The notes: a model not told the origin generated them from the letters alone. 64,000 nucleotides of DNA from Laburnicola sp. R22_1 (GCA_014281115.1 JACONQ010000014.1:1736001-1800000); one strand, 5' to 3'. Shown: positions 52,611 to 62,977, counted from the stretch's first letter. Made by a program: numbers and translations.

Positions 52611-53153
52611 ATGCCTACTCTACCGACCAGCCTCATATCCCGCGCCTCGCTCCGTGACCGCACAACCCACAACACGGAAGAAATTGCTGCCAACACCCCC
52701 GCGGGTTTCCACCCCCGCTACCTCGTCATCACACTCATCGTTATCGCTGTAATGATTGTAATCATCATTATGCTCCTTCCTACAAACTGGATGGTAAGCA
52801 TGCACGACTGGGTTGGTCGAGGCTTCAAGCGCGCTCCAAAACCGCCACACAAGCCCACGCCACCAAAACGTAGGCTCGGAAACGAACAGAGGAATGGTCA
52901 AGGAGACGAGGCAAATAGCAAGACGTTCTTGCAGCGGCATCTGGGAGCCATTCGCGTGTGGAGGAAACCCAAGCTACCCCATGACGAAGAAGCTCGGCCT
53001 GTTGTGTTGGCTGCAGTTCCAAAGCTGGTGGAGCCATTACCGACGCTGAATCGGGGCAAGGAGAAGAAATTTGCAAAGAGGGTGTCGGTGTTTCAAAGAT
53101 GGATGAAGGAAGAGCAAGTGCGGGAGGACGCGGGCAAGGGTCTGCGAGGCTAA
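52611..53153 (+). CDS. Small single-pass membrane protein, 180 aa
   Basis: ATG 52611 (MPTLPTSLISRASL) opens a 180-residue frame. One very hydrophobic span lies at about residues 37-58 (YLVITLIVIAVMIVIIIMLLP). A basic, Pro-rich tail follows (KRAPKPPHKPTPPKRR) with helical ends (KKFAKRVSVFQRWMKEEQ). The N-terminal segment is polar. There is no signal peptide and no known domain. It lies 264 bp after the Lys/Ala-rich gene, in the same orientation. Confidence 0.65.
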   Translation: MPTLPTSLISRASLRDRTTHNTEEIAANTPAGFHPRYLVITLIVIAVMIVIIIMLLPTNWMVSMHDWVGRGFKRAPKPPHKPTPPKRRLGNEQRNGQGDEANSKTFLQRHLGAIRVWRKPKLPHDEEARPVVLAAVPKLVEPLPTLNRGKEKKFAKRVSVFQRWMKEEQVREDAGKGLRG

Positions 53154-53700
53154 GCGTGGGGACCTCGTTGGTGAATCTCCTGTGGTACTGGTACCGCTGG
53201 GCGAAGATGTTGTCGGTATTAGATTATTGAATTTTAGATTAATTGAAGTATAAGAAGTGTTAGGGTTGATGGTATTAGTCAAAGGTTGGTGTGCATGTAA
53301 ACTGAGGTGGAACGTGCAGAGTAAGCAATTATTTTGACATGTGTTTAGTTAGTACTTATTATCTTAAATTCCAGTGTACTACAGAATACTTATTGTGCGT
53401 TAGTGGACTTAGAGGTCAATGTATGTACTTTACTTTCCTACTGTTTGTTCTACATCTGCCTCTGTACTTTGTGTATCTTTGGTACACAATGCACCTCCTC
53501 CAACGCTGGAGATTTCCTAATCAAACATTGTACAAAAGTACACAGCTGAACAATGTTAGAACGCAAACACCTTTCACAATGCCTTTCAATGGATGTTGTC
53601 CCTTCTTTATCCCATACGTATATAATCCCTCCCCTTCACCTTCAGGACACACAGAAATCATACCCAACTTTGAAACCCCGCCTGTACAAAAACGCACATC
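53154..53700. other. Intergenic, AT-richer spacer
   Basis: About 550 bp between two small membrane-protein genes. T-rich words dominate the middle. The last 60 bp are pyrimidine-rich with a CACATC just before ATG 53701. No gene is supported. Confidence 0.45.
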
Positions 53701-54000
53701 ATGGGCGCTACTCTACCCGTTGTTCTCGGCCTCTCTGGTCTGTTTGTGGCCATCATGATAGTCGCTTGGGTCTCCGCTTGGCACCGCAAATATCACCCGT
53801 CCTCTCGCCGAGGATCATCGATCAAGCAACGCCGCTGGCGGCCCTTCCGCAACGGCCCACAAGATCAAGGGCACAACAACGACCTCGAGGCTGCTATTCC
53901 TGTGACGGCGATCCCCGCTGTGCGCGCGATGAAGGTGAGGGAGCCTGCCGCGCCGCCAAAGGCCTACAAGCAGCGGAATATCAATGATATGTGTCGCTGA
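53701..54000 (+). CDS. Small single-pass membrane protein, 99 aa
   Basis: ATG 53701 gives 99 residues with an N-terminal membrane span at about residues 4-26 (TLPVVLGLSGLFVAIMIVAW). It is followed at once by basic residues (WHRKYHPSSRRGSS, KQRRWRPFR), so the tail is likely cytosolic. The tail contains NNDLEAAIPVT, an acidic D-L-E word that recurs in neighbours, and ends NINDMCR. No signal peptide cleavage motif is obvious; it could be a type III membrane protein. Unknown function. Confidence 0.65.
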   Translation: MGATLPVVLGLSGLFVAIMIVAWVSAWHRKYHPSSRRGSSIKQRRWRPFRNGPQDQGHNNDLEAAIPVTAIPAVRAMKVREPAAPPKAYKQRNINDMCR

Positions 54001-54984
54001 TTATGGATACATATACCAGGCCATGGTCTCCGATTTTGTGAGCAGGAATTTGAACAAAAGTATGGTCAGATTCTGTCGCCTGCAAGGATTGGTACGGAAA
54101 ATATGCAAAGAACATGTAGCAACTCACCCCTTTTCGAAACGTCTTCATAGCGATACTTTTGATTATACTGCCCATCAATAAATCTACAATCCACTTCAAG
54201 TACAACAGCCTCTCTCTTTTCTTTGCATGACTCGCCCTTGATCCCGAATGCTCAATTGTTCGTCACTGTACACAACCCGACCATACCTGGACTCTAAGTA
54301 GTGTCACCCTATCTACATATGCATCTATTCTCACGTGCTCTTCGGTCTAGTTGTGCGATAGAAAGTAATGCCCAGTGTCGAAAACCAGACCAGGGCCATA
54401 AAGAAGATAAAAATGAAGCAGAAGAGCAAGTGTATCATCTACGCTGGGGATACTGCCAGAATGGAAGCTAGGATGGAATGCACGACATTGAAGATATCCA
54501 TGCCAACTTAGGTATAGAATAAAGTGCTCAAGTACTTCGATCGTAGACAGTCACTGTATGAGTGTCAATAAAATCATGCGAGCAAACAGGCATACCTGGA
54601 ATGCATGAAGCGACGGCATGGTTTTCCTGCGCACGATTCTTTTATTCGGGTGAGAGTGGCGTCCATGGTGTCTTATGTGACGACACTATACGCCATTAGA
54701 CAGCGCTGTAGGTAAATCGCTTTGAAAATGCTTAGAGCAACATTTGTTCTGTTACCCCAGGCTGGTGCGTTCAATGTTGTCTTCGTATGTTCGCTTCGCC
54801 TGCACCAATCAGACATAGCAGACGTACGCGATGGCCTGTCTCCCACTCCTTCCTCCCTTCAAGTATTTATCACTGTAATCTGCTATATATAAATGCTATA
54901 TATGGTAGCCAGCAACGCCTCCTTTTGTTGTTTCAGTACACTCCTCATATCCTCTACCACCCGGAAAATCATTTACTCGAAAAC
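54001..54984. other. Intergenic
   Basis: Nearly 1 kb without a supported gene. Several short frames around 53984-54205 lie on both strands. The final 60 bp are the probable 5' UTR of the 83-aa gene. Confidence 0.45.
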
Positions 54985-55236
54985 ATGGACATCCTCATCA
55001 TGGTCCTTGTCCTTGTGCCAATTCTAGTATTTGTTATCGGCGTTCTCGCGGCTGCGTGCTTTCGACGTGATGGGATCGTCGACTCCCGCATTCGGTCGCC
55101 TTTCGATTGTGTGACGGACTGCTTTTACGGACTGTGGTTCCTAGTCTCCAGAAACCCTCATACACAAAACAACCAAGATGTAGAGGCAACTTCTGGAAAC
55201 TCTGGATTGAGAGTCGGTGTTATGCGGGGTCCTTAG
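54985..55236 (+). CDS. Small single-pass membrane protein, 83 aa
   Basis: ATG 54985 opens an 83-residue frame beginning with a hydrophobic span (MDILIMVLVLVPILVFVIG, about 2-24), followed by CFRRDG. The tail contains NNQDVEATSGN, an acidic D-V-E word after the span like those in the neighbouring small proteins. The open frame extends upstream, but this ATG gives the family-like start immediately before the span, as in the 99-aa protein. Short and unsupported by homology, so moderate confidence. Confidence 0.55.
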   Translation: MDILIMVLVLVPILVFVIGVLAAACFRRDGIVDSRIRSPFDCVTDCFYGLWFLVSRNPHTQNNQDVEATSGNSGLRVGVMRGP

Positions 55237-55515
55237 CGTGGAGATCTTGCCAATGCGACGACATTTTGACATGTGAAGAAAAGTGCGGCATGGAAGTGCG
55301 AACTAGACGCACCCTCGCGGCAAACAATTCAATGTTCTTCTCCTAGGTCACGTCACTTGTGTCTTGTGAAGATGAGAATGAATGGGCACGCTAGTTGTCA
55401 TCCTTGATCTTCGACTCCCACCTATTTGCATCCCTCACGCGCTAAAGCTTTTGCATACTTAGGTAGCATCTTGCTTCTCCTACCCCAACCGCAGCTACCC
55501 AATCTCTTGAACAAA

Positions 55516-55842
55516 ATGACGCAAATAAAAAACGAGAAAATGATCTTTCCAGCACTCATCCTCTTCCTAGTTTTAAGCGCCCTCGTTCTCTGCAGCATCC
55601 ACATCTGCATTCGCTTGTCGCACCAACAGTCAACAGACAACGACACTACACCTATCAGTATCCAACCAAGTGTCCACAAAGCGTGGCCGTTTCGACGTAT
55701 ACGCACGCCTGATGTGGAAAAGGGCAGACTCCATATCTCTAGGCCGATGGCTCTACGACCTTTGCATCTAGCGGAGCAGCTTCACGTCGAATCTCCAAGC
55801 AAAAAGAGTGTCGCTCAGACGCAGCGTAATGCTCATATTTGA
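55516..55842 (+). CDS. Small single-pass membrane protein, 108 aa
   Basis: ATG 55516 (MTQIKNEKMIFPAL) opens a 108-residue frame with a membrane span at about 9-32 (MIFPALILFLVLSALVLCS), then a polar tail. The tail includes RTPDVEKGRLHI, again a D-V-E word after the membrane span, and a basic C-terminus. It lies 279 bp after the 83-aa gene on the same strand. No domain is recognised. Confidence 0.55.
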   Translation: MTQIKNEKMIFPALILFLVLSALVLCSIHICIRLSHQQSTDNDTTPISIQPSVHKAWPFRRIRTPDVEKGRLHISRPMALRPLHLAEQLHVESPSKKSVAQTQRNAHI

Positions 55843-56492
55843 GCTATTGCGGACACACGGACTTTCAAGGAGAGTGCGTGGTCGGATCCCCATAGTTGCA
55901 AGCACACCAGCGAGGAGACGATGCGTTGAGAGCAGCCAGTAAGGATTCATATTTGAGCATAAGCGTCCATGGAGCTAGAGAAGATTGCAGGGGATATCAT
56001 GCGGCAACAGATTTATGACATTGGTACAAATGGAGTTAGCTCGAGCGATTCTTCTCCTCCGATGCCCATTGGCCCCCTCGTGCGGCCTCCAGATTCTCTC
56101 CCTGATTTTTGATACACCTTGTTAGGATACCAGTTTCAATAATGAAGAAACCTGTGTTCAAATGTTAGCACGTGATCCGCGTCCGCATGTGCCATTCCCG
56201 TTGACGGTGATCGATAACGGTGTCGGAAGCGGCATACCTTGCTTCATTCAAATGTGCCCACTTGTCAAGTTTACAATGTCCAAGAGAGCATCCCCGCAAT
56301 TGTTCAAGCCTCACAGTGAAGCCGTTGCTTCAATTGTTCGTTCACAATGTTCCGTACACAACGACTCTTTCCGTCACATACCATACTGCTATATATATTA
56401 ACGATACGTAGCAACAAGGGTGATCTCTTTCAATCACATCTATGCTTCTAGCATATTCAAGCCACTTGTTTCGCTCTTGAATCCAGACGAAG
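55843..56492. other. Intergenic
   Basis: About 650 bp. It holds short frames on both strands with no recognisable motif. No gene is supported. Confidence 0.4.
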
Positions 56493-56927
56493 ATGCTCTT
56501 CTCGGCCCTATTTATCTCCACACTTTCTATGCGGTCATTAGCTGCTGGCAGCTATGTCGTCTCACACTCACCCTCGACATCGATACCGCGGAAAACACGG
56601 ACGACTCACCCTACTGCTACTCCTTTTTCAATGACGGTTGAGCCTGGAAAAGTAACGCCAACTGTGCCAAGCTTCACCTCAGACATGCCTGATCCCCCAC
56701 TTCCCTCTTTGGTCTTGTTCAACCAAGACGAGTCAACCGAGATGCAAGATGAGTCAACCGAGAGGCCAGTGGTTACCATCTGGTCAACGGTTTCGGCAAC
56801 TCCGTCTCCAACTTGGGATGGTTCCGCCCTACAGCGCTCTGAGGGCGTAGTTTCGAGGGGAGCCGCCTCTATCTTCTGGTCAATAGTAAGCAGCGTACTC
56901 TCGATGGCCCTGATTGGATGGCTCTAG
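56493..56927 (+). CDS. Small secreted or GPI-anchored-like protein, 144 aa
   Basis: ATG 56493 gives a 144-residue frame. The first 18 residues look like a signal peptide (MLFSALFISTLSMRSLAAG). The body is Ser/Thr/Pro-rich, suited to O-glycosylation, with a duplicated DESTE word (QDESTEMQDESTER). The C-terminal 20 residues are hydrophobic and end the protein (WSIVSSVLSMALIGWL), the layout of a GPI-anchor signal. A cell-surface location is therefore likely. Unlike its neighbours it lacks a cytosolic tail. Function unknown. Confidence 0.6.
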   Translation: MLFSALFISTLSMRSLAAGSYVVSHSPSTSIPRKTRTTHPTATPFSMTVEPGKVTPTVPSFTSDMPDPPLPSLVLFNQDESTEMQDESTERPVVTIWSTVSATPSPTWDGSALQRSEGVVSRGAASIFWSIVSSVLSMALIGWL

Positions 56928-57181
56928 TACAGGTCGAGGAAGGAGCGCGTTGGCTGGATCCACATTGTTCGCTCCTAAGGGCAATACCAGATGAACTGGC
57001 CGTCATTATGGCAGATCACGAAGAAAACCCCCCTTGGTGCATCCAGTTGCATTTTTCGCCTCATTCTACATAATCTATCATTAGTGAGCGCTTGTAGGAG
57101 AGCATAGAAGTATTTCCTTACTGTTTAATTAAAGACGAGCCATGGAAAGACGTCCGTGTCTCCGCTCTTGGAATCTACATA

Positions 57182-58971
57182 AGCTAGCGTACAAGGATCC
57201 TGATCACCCGGTGTTTCTGATCACCCCATCAAAACGCGACACCTGAACAAAACACGCGATATCTCTCTACAACGCTCATCAATATGGACGCCCGCGAGCA
57301 TGCTATACAATCCGCTATTCGCGATTTCGCTGCAGGTCTTTATACAAGTCAGCGTGCAGCTGCAAAGGCGTACGGCATCTCCCAGTCTACGCTATCGATG
57401 CGACTCCGTGGCGTAACAACGAGCTCGCTCAGTCACCAGCACCAGCAGCGATTAACTCCTCGACAGGAGGACTTTCTAGTAGAATGGATCCTTGAAGAAG
57501 ACGCGCGCGCCTGCCCTCCCTCACACGCTCGCGCGCGAGAAATGGCCAATCGAATCCTACGTATGAACGGCGACGATCGTCCTGTTGGCAAGCACTGGCT
57601 ATACCACTTTATCAAGCGCCAGCCACGTATCGCCTCTGTAGTCGGCAGAAAGCTAGAGGCTCAGAGAGCTGATGCAGCGACTCCAGAGCAGTTGCGCGCG
57701 TTCCTAGAGCGCTATGAGCAGACTCGACAGCGGCTCAACATACAGGCGGAGAATACATATAATATGGATGAGACTGGCGTTGCTCTAGGAGTATGTACAA
57801 ACACTAGAGTACTCTCTAGTAGTCAGAAAAAGAAGGCTTACATTCGGTCTCCAGAGAATCGCGAGTGGGTCTCTATAATTGAGTGCGTATTGGCGACAGG
57901 GCAGAAACTACGCTGCGCAGTTATCTTCAAAGGCCAGAGCCTACAGACTACCTGGTTCCCAGCTAAATCCGTGCCTAGCTGGCTCTATACAACCTCTGAG
58001 AACGGATGGACGTCGAAAGCGATAGGTGTTGAGTGGCTACAGCGTATATTCATACCTGAGACGGCTATAGGTGATGGCTAGTACCGCCTTCTTATCCTTG
58101 ACGGTCACGGCAGCTATATTGATATAGACTTCCTTTGGCTCTGCAAGCAGCATCGAATCGAGCTCTTATACCTACCTGCGCACTCCTCACACGTCCTACA
58201 GCCTCTAGATCTTGCTCCTTTCTCTGTAATCAAGTCTAGTTACAGACGTCAGATCCAGGAGCTCGCATCACTCGACGACGCTGCGCCTGTCAAGAAGGAG
58301 CGCTTTATCACCTGCTATCATCAAGCTAGGGAGGAAGGCTTCACAGAGCGTGTGATTCGAGCTGGCTGGCAGGCATCTGGTATCTGCCCATTCAACATCA
58401 ATCACGTGCTCAGCTCGTCGCAGGTCTCTCAGAGGCCTACTACGCCTACACGTCAGCAGCAGCCTCAGCAGCAGCTCCAGAGCTTCCTCTCGACTCCCCA
58501 GGGCCCTCACGATCTCTATATAGCGCAGCGCAGCGTCCAGAGCGTTGAGAATCTAGGTCGTACGACCCGGCTGCTCCTACAGAAAGCAGGTAAGGCTCTA
58601 GCAGCTGCAAATACTAGAGCTGCAGGCCTAGAAGCAGAGAAAAGACGCCTTGAGCAGCAGCTAGAGATATCTACCTCTCAGTGTCAGCGTAAGCGCGTTC
58701 GAGTAGACCCAAATCAACGCTTTGCAGAGGTAGAGAGTATTAGGGAGGCTATGCGCGCAGCTGAGGCTTCAGCAGTCCAACCACGTAGATCTACTATATC
58801 AAGCACCTCAGAAACAGCTGCTATAGCTACAGCAGCTGCAGCGCTTGAATCTATGTGTAGTCAATGGCAATTATAAGCAGCGTTGCTGAGATATCGCGCG
58901 TTTTGTGCAGGTGTCGCGTTTTGGTAGAGTGATCAGAAACACCGGGTGATCAGGATCCTTGTACGCTAGCT
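57182..58971 (+). mobile_element. Third Fot1/pogo-like DNA transposon, nearly intact
   Basis: Terminal inverted repeats begin AGCTAGCGTACAAGGATCC. The outer 43 bp are identical (57182-57224 and 58929-58971) and the similarity continues with mismatches to about 79 bp. TA flanks both ends (57180-57181 and 58972-58973). The element is 1790 bp with normal composition and inserted in gene-rich DNA between small membrane-protein genes. The TIRs contain TGATCAC twice, a possible binding-site pair. Near-intact coding suggests recent arrival. Confidence 0.92.
57284..58876 (+). pseudogene. Pogo-type DDE transposase, single nonsense codon
   Basis: One frame of 531 codons from ATG 57284 to the stop at 58874-58876 is interrupted only by a TAG at 58079-58081. 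There the family normally has Trp, just before the second catalytic motif, which is a single G-to-A change. The order is complete: a psq-type helix-turn-helix (AAAKAYGISQSTLSMRLRG), a CENP-B-like domain (PVGKHWLYHFIKRQPR), and the DDE core. All three Asp are present, in NMDETG, LLILDGHGS and LQPLDLAPF. A Gln-rich and coiled C-terminus follows. If the stop were reverted or read through, the protein would look functional; other genomic copies may be active. As it stands it is non-autonomous. Confidence 0.88.
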
Positions 58972-58973
58972 TA

Positions 58974-59513
58974 CCCCAACAATGATTCTTTGTCGAAATT
59001 TACTTGCTGGTTCTGCGGATAACTTCACGCACATCTAAAATTTGACCCTAGCTACATACCTATGCTATCGCGCACTTGTCTGTATAGGGAAACACATGCT
59101 AGCCATGGAGGGTGAAGAGAGTGTGTCACTCTAATTAATCGCACTGGTGCTAGAACTGATAAGCTCTATGTGAAAGAAGACTTCGCGCATTCTCAGTACA
59201 CGGTATAACGCTGTTATACTGATAAGCTCTCGCTTTCGGTATCTAATTCACCATATTACCACTTCCTTATCATTCTATTTCCTGTTACGGTCTGGAGATA
59301 CGATAATATTGATTTTTTTCCATGGAACAGTCAGTCTGTGTTGACTTTTACAGCTGAGCCACAACCAATATCATTCCTTTCCGTAGCCTCGCTCATCATG
59401 TAAAGTAATTCTTCCTCCGCTTCCATATTCTACGATTCATTTGTTACCAACGTAGTCGTACACTTCAGCTTTTGCAGCCTCTGCCGTTATATAATCTTCG
59501 CTATCAGATACAT
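58974..59513. other. Intergenic
   Basis: About 540 bp between the transposon and the 204-aa gene. No gene is seen. Pyrimidine-rich tracts before ATG 59514 may belong to the 5' UTR. Confidence 0.45.
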
Positions 59514-60128
59514 ATGTCCACCCCGTGCTATCTTTCATTCTCTACTACTGCCTCAGCCATGTATCGAATGCTTCCAATCACGTACCCGGATATTGCAGCT
59601 AGCGAGAGGGTGCCAAAAGCTCTACAGCGGGCACCGCAACCGTCGTCCTTGGCCCCGCCACCGTCGATCGATAGACACTATGAGAAAAGCTCCCCGGCAC
59701 TAATGCAGATACTAGCCAGTGATCTTGGCGCTGCCCTGGTCCTGGTTCTGCTTAGCATAGCGATCTTCGCTTACAAGAATCAACAGCGGGGTGAGCCATT
59801 GTCAATGTGTTGTGTTCAAAGGAAAAAGTCAGTTCACATGCAGGACTCTGAACAAGGCAAAGAGCTTCAAGACCATAATATAGCACACCATGGCGCTAGC
59901 CGACATTATCTTCAGGATCTGGAGCAGCAAAGTAGCGATCGCCAAAAGAAGAGCAAATTGGATCCTGAGGCTAAATTCGATTATCCTTTGGCGAATTTAC
60001 GAGGAACAGAGCGACTGAAGATGACGCGTCCCGCGCGCGCTACAACAACGCCATCCGACGAGACGCTCAAAACGCTGTTTCCTTGCTCAGGAGCCTGCCA
60101 GTTTGGCGCACGCGAGGAAGGCAAATAA
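59514..60128 (+). CDS. Single-pass membrane protein, 204 aa
   Basis: ATG 59514 (MSTPCYLSFSTTAS) opens a 204-residue frame. A Pro/Ser-rich N-terminal region precedes one membrane span at about residues 70-87 (LGAALVLVLLSIAIFAYK). The tail is basic then mixed (CCVQRKKS) with MQDSEQGKELQD and many Gln, His and Lys. Compared with the other small proteins it has a longer, probably extracellular N-terminus. Unknown function. Confidence 0.6.
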   Translation: MSTPCYLSFSTTASAMYRMLPITYPDIAASERVPKALQRAPQPSSLAPPPSIDRHYEKSSPALMQILASDLGAALVLVLLSIAIFAYKNQQRGEPLSMCCVQRKKSVHMQDSEQGKELQDHNIAHHGASRHYLQDLEQQSSDRQKKSKLDPEAKFDYPLANLRGTERLKMTRPARATTTPSDETLKTLFPCSGACQFGAREEGK

Positions 60129-61523
60129 TCTAACGGAATGGGGGATTCGGTCAAAATCCGTGCAACCGCTGGGCCTTGGAGTGGTGATATCGTGGCCGTA
60201 ACTGTATTTTTTCTCCAACCCGAGAATGATCACAGTCAAAACCTTGGAAAGTAAAAACTACGCAGTCAGTTGGGTAAGCGCGGGTTCCAGAAGCGTTATG
60301 CAACCGTTTTCGCCAACTTAGAGATCAGGTTCAAGTACCCCTAGGTACCTAAGGTACCTTTGGTCTCCTTATCTCACACCCTAGCGTAACACACTGTAAT
60401 CAAACTCCTATCCAAGTACTTCACATTTCCTGGTTGAAAATAGAGCTCCAAGCTGTATAACCCCTCATCTCCTTGATGTTGACCGTCCAAACTCACATGG
60501 ATGAAGTTAATTCGGCTATTAAATGACTCGACCATACGTTTCCAATATGTTGTAATGTTACGCTACACATATGCCTTGCGCTTTTTCATACCTTTCTAGG
60601 CGTTAAAAAATAGTCACCATGTTACTCTAGTAGGTCCCGACGCCTCGTGGGGCCGAAAGTCTAGCTACGCCGCTTTAATCGTCTTCTCCCTGCAGCCGAG
60701 GAGCGTTCACGAATCTCGATTTCCTCGCATCGGAGCAACATTATTTACCGAATAAGCCATGTGCAGAGCGAGTTTATACTTCGCCCTTATCAATATGTGG
60801 TCTAGGTCGCGGTTTCAGCTTCGACTGCCTGCTACTCTCGATTGTTCGTTCATTCATTCATTCGTTCCTTCATATCTGTCTATACTTACATATGTGTGGC
60901 GTTAATTAACTACTTAGGGGTAGAACGACGAAGGCTTTCATCTCAAATAACATGACAAAAAAAGCAGAGCCCCCTGCTTAGTAAACAAAAAGATACTTAC
61001 ATACAAGTCAACATTTCAGGAGGATCGACCACCGCTTAAAGTGATGTCAGTTGACGCGCAACATAGTTTTGTTCGGTCTCAGTGGAGTTTGCAAGACTCT
61101 TTCTTCGCGTACGTATGGTACATGGCGACAGAGGCCGAGACGTAGGGACTTGAATCAATCACATGACTTATTTTCAGTGGACTACGGTCGCCGACATTTC
61201 GAACTGCGCGTTTCTAAATCTAGTCGGGAGCGGGTTTCTTTGTTGAATTCACAAAGAATGCCACATTCCATGTTCCAAGCTTAGACCACCGCCACCACGG
61301 CTTTGTCGCAAACGTCACTCCTTTGTCTCTCCTTCATCGCGACATTCACTCTTCTAACAGTACCATAACTTGCGAGTTAGCCCCCATCTTTTCCTGATAT
61401 TGAATTCATCAGAAACAACTAGCGTGGCCGAAGACTATCTGCTATCAAGAACACATTTCAGTCACTTCAAGTGCACTCCACCATCCACGAAGACTTCCAG
61501 CCTCTAATCGAAATTCAGCCATC
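60129..61523. other. Intergenic with a CATT/CGTT microsatellite
   Basis: About 1.4 kb. A TTCATTCATTCATTCG tract lies at about 60846-60866. Two copies of AGGTACCT-like words are near 60340-60360. Short frames at 61051-61284 have no motif. The last 80 bp look like a 5' UTR for ATG 61524. Confidence 0.45.
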
Positions 61524-61874
61524 ATGCAAGCCGCGCCAGCCAGCTCGCCAGCTTCTCCTCAACCCCCAGCAGCCACAACGCCTGTCACAAAATTAGCACC
61601 GAGCATCGGACCCATCCCACTCGCCGCGTTCATTCCCATGTGCATGTTCGCGCCCTTCGTCATCTCGTTTATACTCTGGATTACATGCCTATATACGATC
61701 AAGAGATGCAGGACCAAGCGGCAGCTGGCGCGAGAGGACAAGGGAAAGGATATCGAGTTGGAAGTCAGCCGAGACGTGGAAAAGCAAGTCGAGGGCTTTG
61801 TCAAGGTGCCGGGGAAGACGAGCTTGAAGAAGCAGGGTGTTGCGTTTGAGCTCAACGATTTGGCTGCGCGTTAG
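61524..61874 (+). CDS. Small single-pass membrane protein, 116 aa
   Basis: ATG 61524 (MQAAPASSPASPQPP) gives 116 residues. A Pro/Ala/Thr-rich N-terminus precedes one span at about residues 33-58 (IPLAAFIPMCMFAPFVISFILW). A basic stretch (IKRCRTKRQ) and an acidic tail with GKDIELEVSRDVEKQ follow, the D-I-E/D-V-E words shared with other small proteins of the array. It ends with a Lys-rich VPGKTSLKKQG and a FELNDL tail. It resembles the 147-aa and 99-aa proteins in layout. No known domain. Confidence 0.68.
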   Translation: MQAAPASSPASPQPPAATTPVTKLAPSIGPIPLAAFIPMCMFAPFVISFILWITCLYTIKRCRTKRQLAREDKGKDIELEVSRDVEKQVEGFVKVPGKTSLKKQGVAFELNDLAAR

Positions 61875-62085
61875 ATGGCCGTCGCAGGCCTTGCTGTTTC
61901 GACGCGCTTCCTTCCTTGTTTTTTTTCTTGGAGCATTGTGCGATTGGGCCATTTTGCATTGTCGCTACACAATACAACTCTCCCTCGTCTACATAAATAT
62001 CTCCCACATAGACTTCCCTTACTCTTCCTATAACATCAACGTAAAGCAAATCTTGTAGCTGGATCTACAAAAAGCGCAAATCACC

Positions 62086-62646
62086 ATGGCACCTTTCTAC
62101 CCTTATATCCCATCTGCGAGGCCATGCTCCACATCGGGTTTTCACAACCATACTGCTCTCCATCCACCCGCATCAACGGGCACGTCGAGCGTGCCAGGTT
62201 GCAAATGCAATGTGGTTGTTGCACCGAGCTCGCACGATAACGGTACGCATCATCATATGCATCATCACAAGAATCGGGGCGCCCGTCATCACCACAACTA
62301 TTGCCACCGTAAGCAAGCATATCCGGACGGTCCTCCGGCGCCGCTGTGTGCCTGTGAGCCTCCCATTCTCCCCGATACTGACAGCAACTTGCAACCCGGC
62401 AATTACAGCCTTACGCCTATACACACACCTACTCCCACACCCACACTGCCTCTTCTCCAGGTTCACACCGCTACCTCCACATCGCTCCAACCGGAAGGTG
62501 TGGCTGCTGAGCAGATGCATCAGATCAACATGAGCAAGGCCGGTATTGGTATGGCGGCCGTGGGCCTTGCAGCCATGTTGACCGGGCTGGGATACTTCAT
62601 GTGGGTGAAATTGCGCAAGAAGCGTAAGGATGCGAGCGTTGTCTAG
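62086..62646 (+). CDS. His-rich, C-terminally anchored membrane protein, 186 aa
   Basis: ATG 62086 (MAPFYPYIPSARP) gives 186 residues. The N-terminal half is rich in His (HHHMHHHKNRGARHHHNYCH) with several Cys (CKCN, LCACEP), a layout that could bind metal ions. A Thr/Pro repeat (TPTPTPTLP) follows. One membrane span lies near the C-terminus (about 153-173, AGIGMAAVGLAAMLTGLGYF), with a short basic tail (KLRKKRKDASVV). No signal peptide is obvious, so it may be tail-anchored. Metal binding is inferred from composition only. Confidence 0.62.
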   Translation: MAPFYPYIPSARPCSTSGFHNHTALHPPASTGTSSVPGCKCNVVVAPSSHDNGTHHHMHHHKNRGARHHHNYCHRKQAYPDGPPAPLCACEPPILPDTDSNLQPGNYSLTPIHTPTPTPTLPLLQVHTATSTSLQPEGVAAEQMHQINMSKAGIGMAAVGLAAMLTGLGYFMWVKLRKKRKDASVV

Positions 62647-62977
62647 TATCTGATAAGATGTCAGTAGAAGCGCCGCGATAACCCAACGCATGTTCAAGTC
62701 TGGTACCAGTCCTAAAACAACCTGTAAATATATCATCTTTCCCCCGCAACATGACTTCTAGTCTACATCGTGAACATACTTGTGTGTGTTTAATCTGACG
62801 CTGCTGCTGTCCAATAAGTTGCTGACTAAGATCATCTTTCCTTGTGTATATTTTGTTATTGCCACTGCGTGCTATGTCCCAAGTTATAGTATCTTCTATT
62901 ATGCGCATTTGTCTAATCGAGTGGCGTCAAAGAAAGCGGCGAAAGCCAATTGGCCGACTCTTCCAAAAAAGTCCATA
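62647..62977. other. Intergenic, about 330 bp
   Basis: This lies between the convergent 3' ends of the His-rich gene and the final minus-strand gene. It is likely two 3' UTRs. No other feature is seen. Confidence 0.5.
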
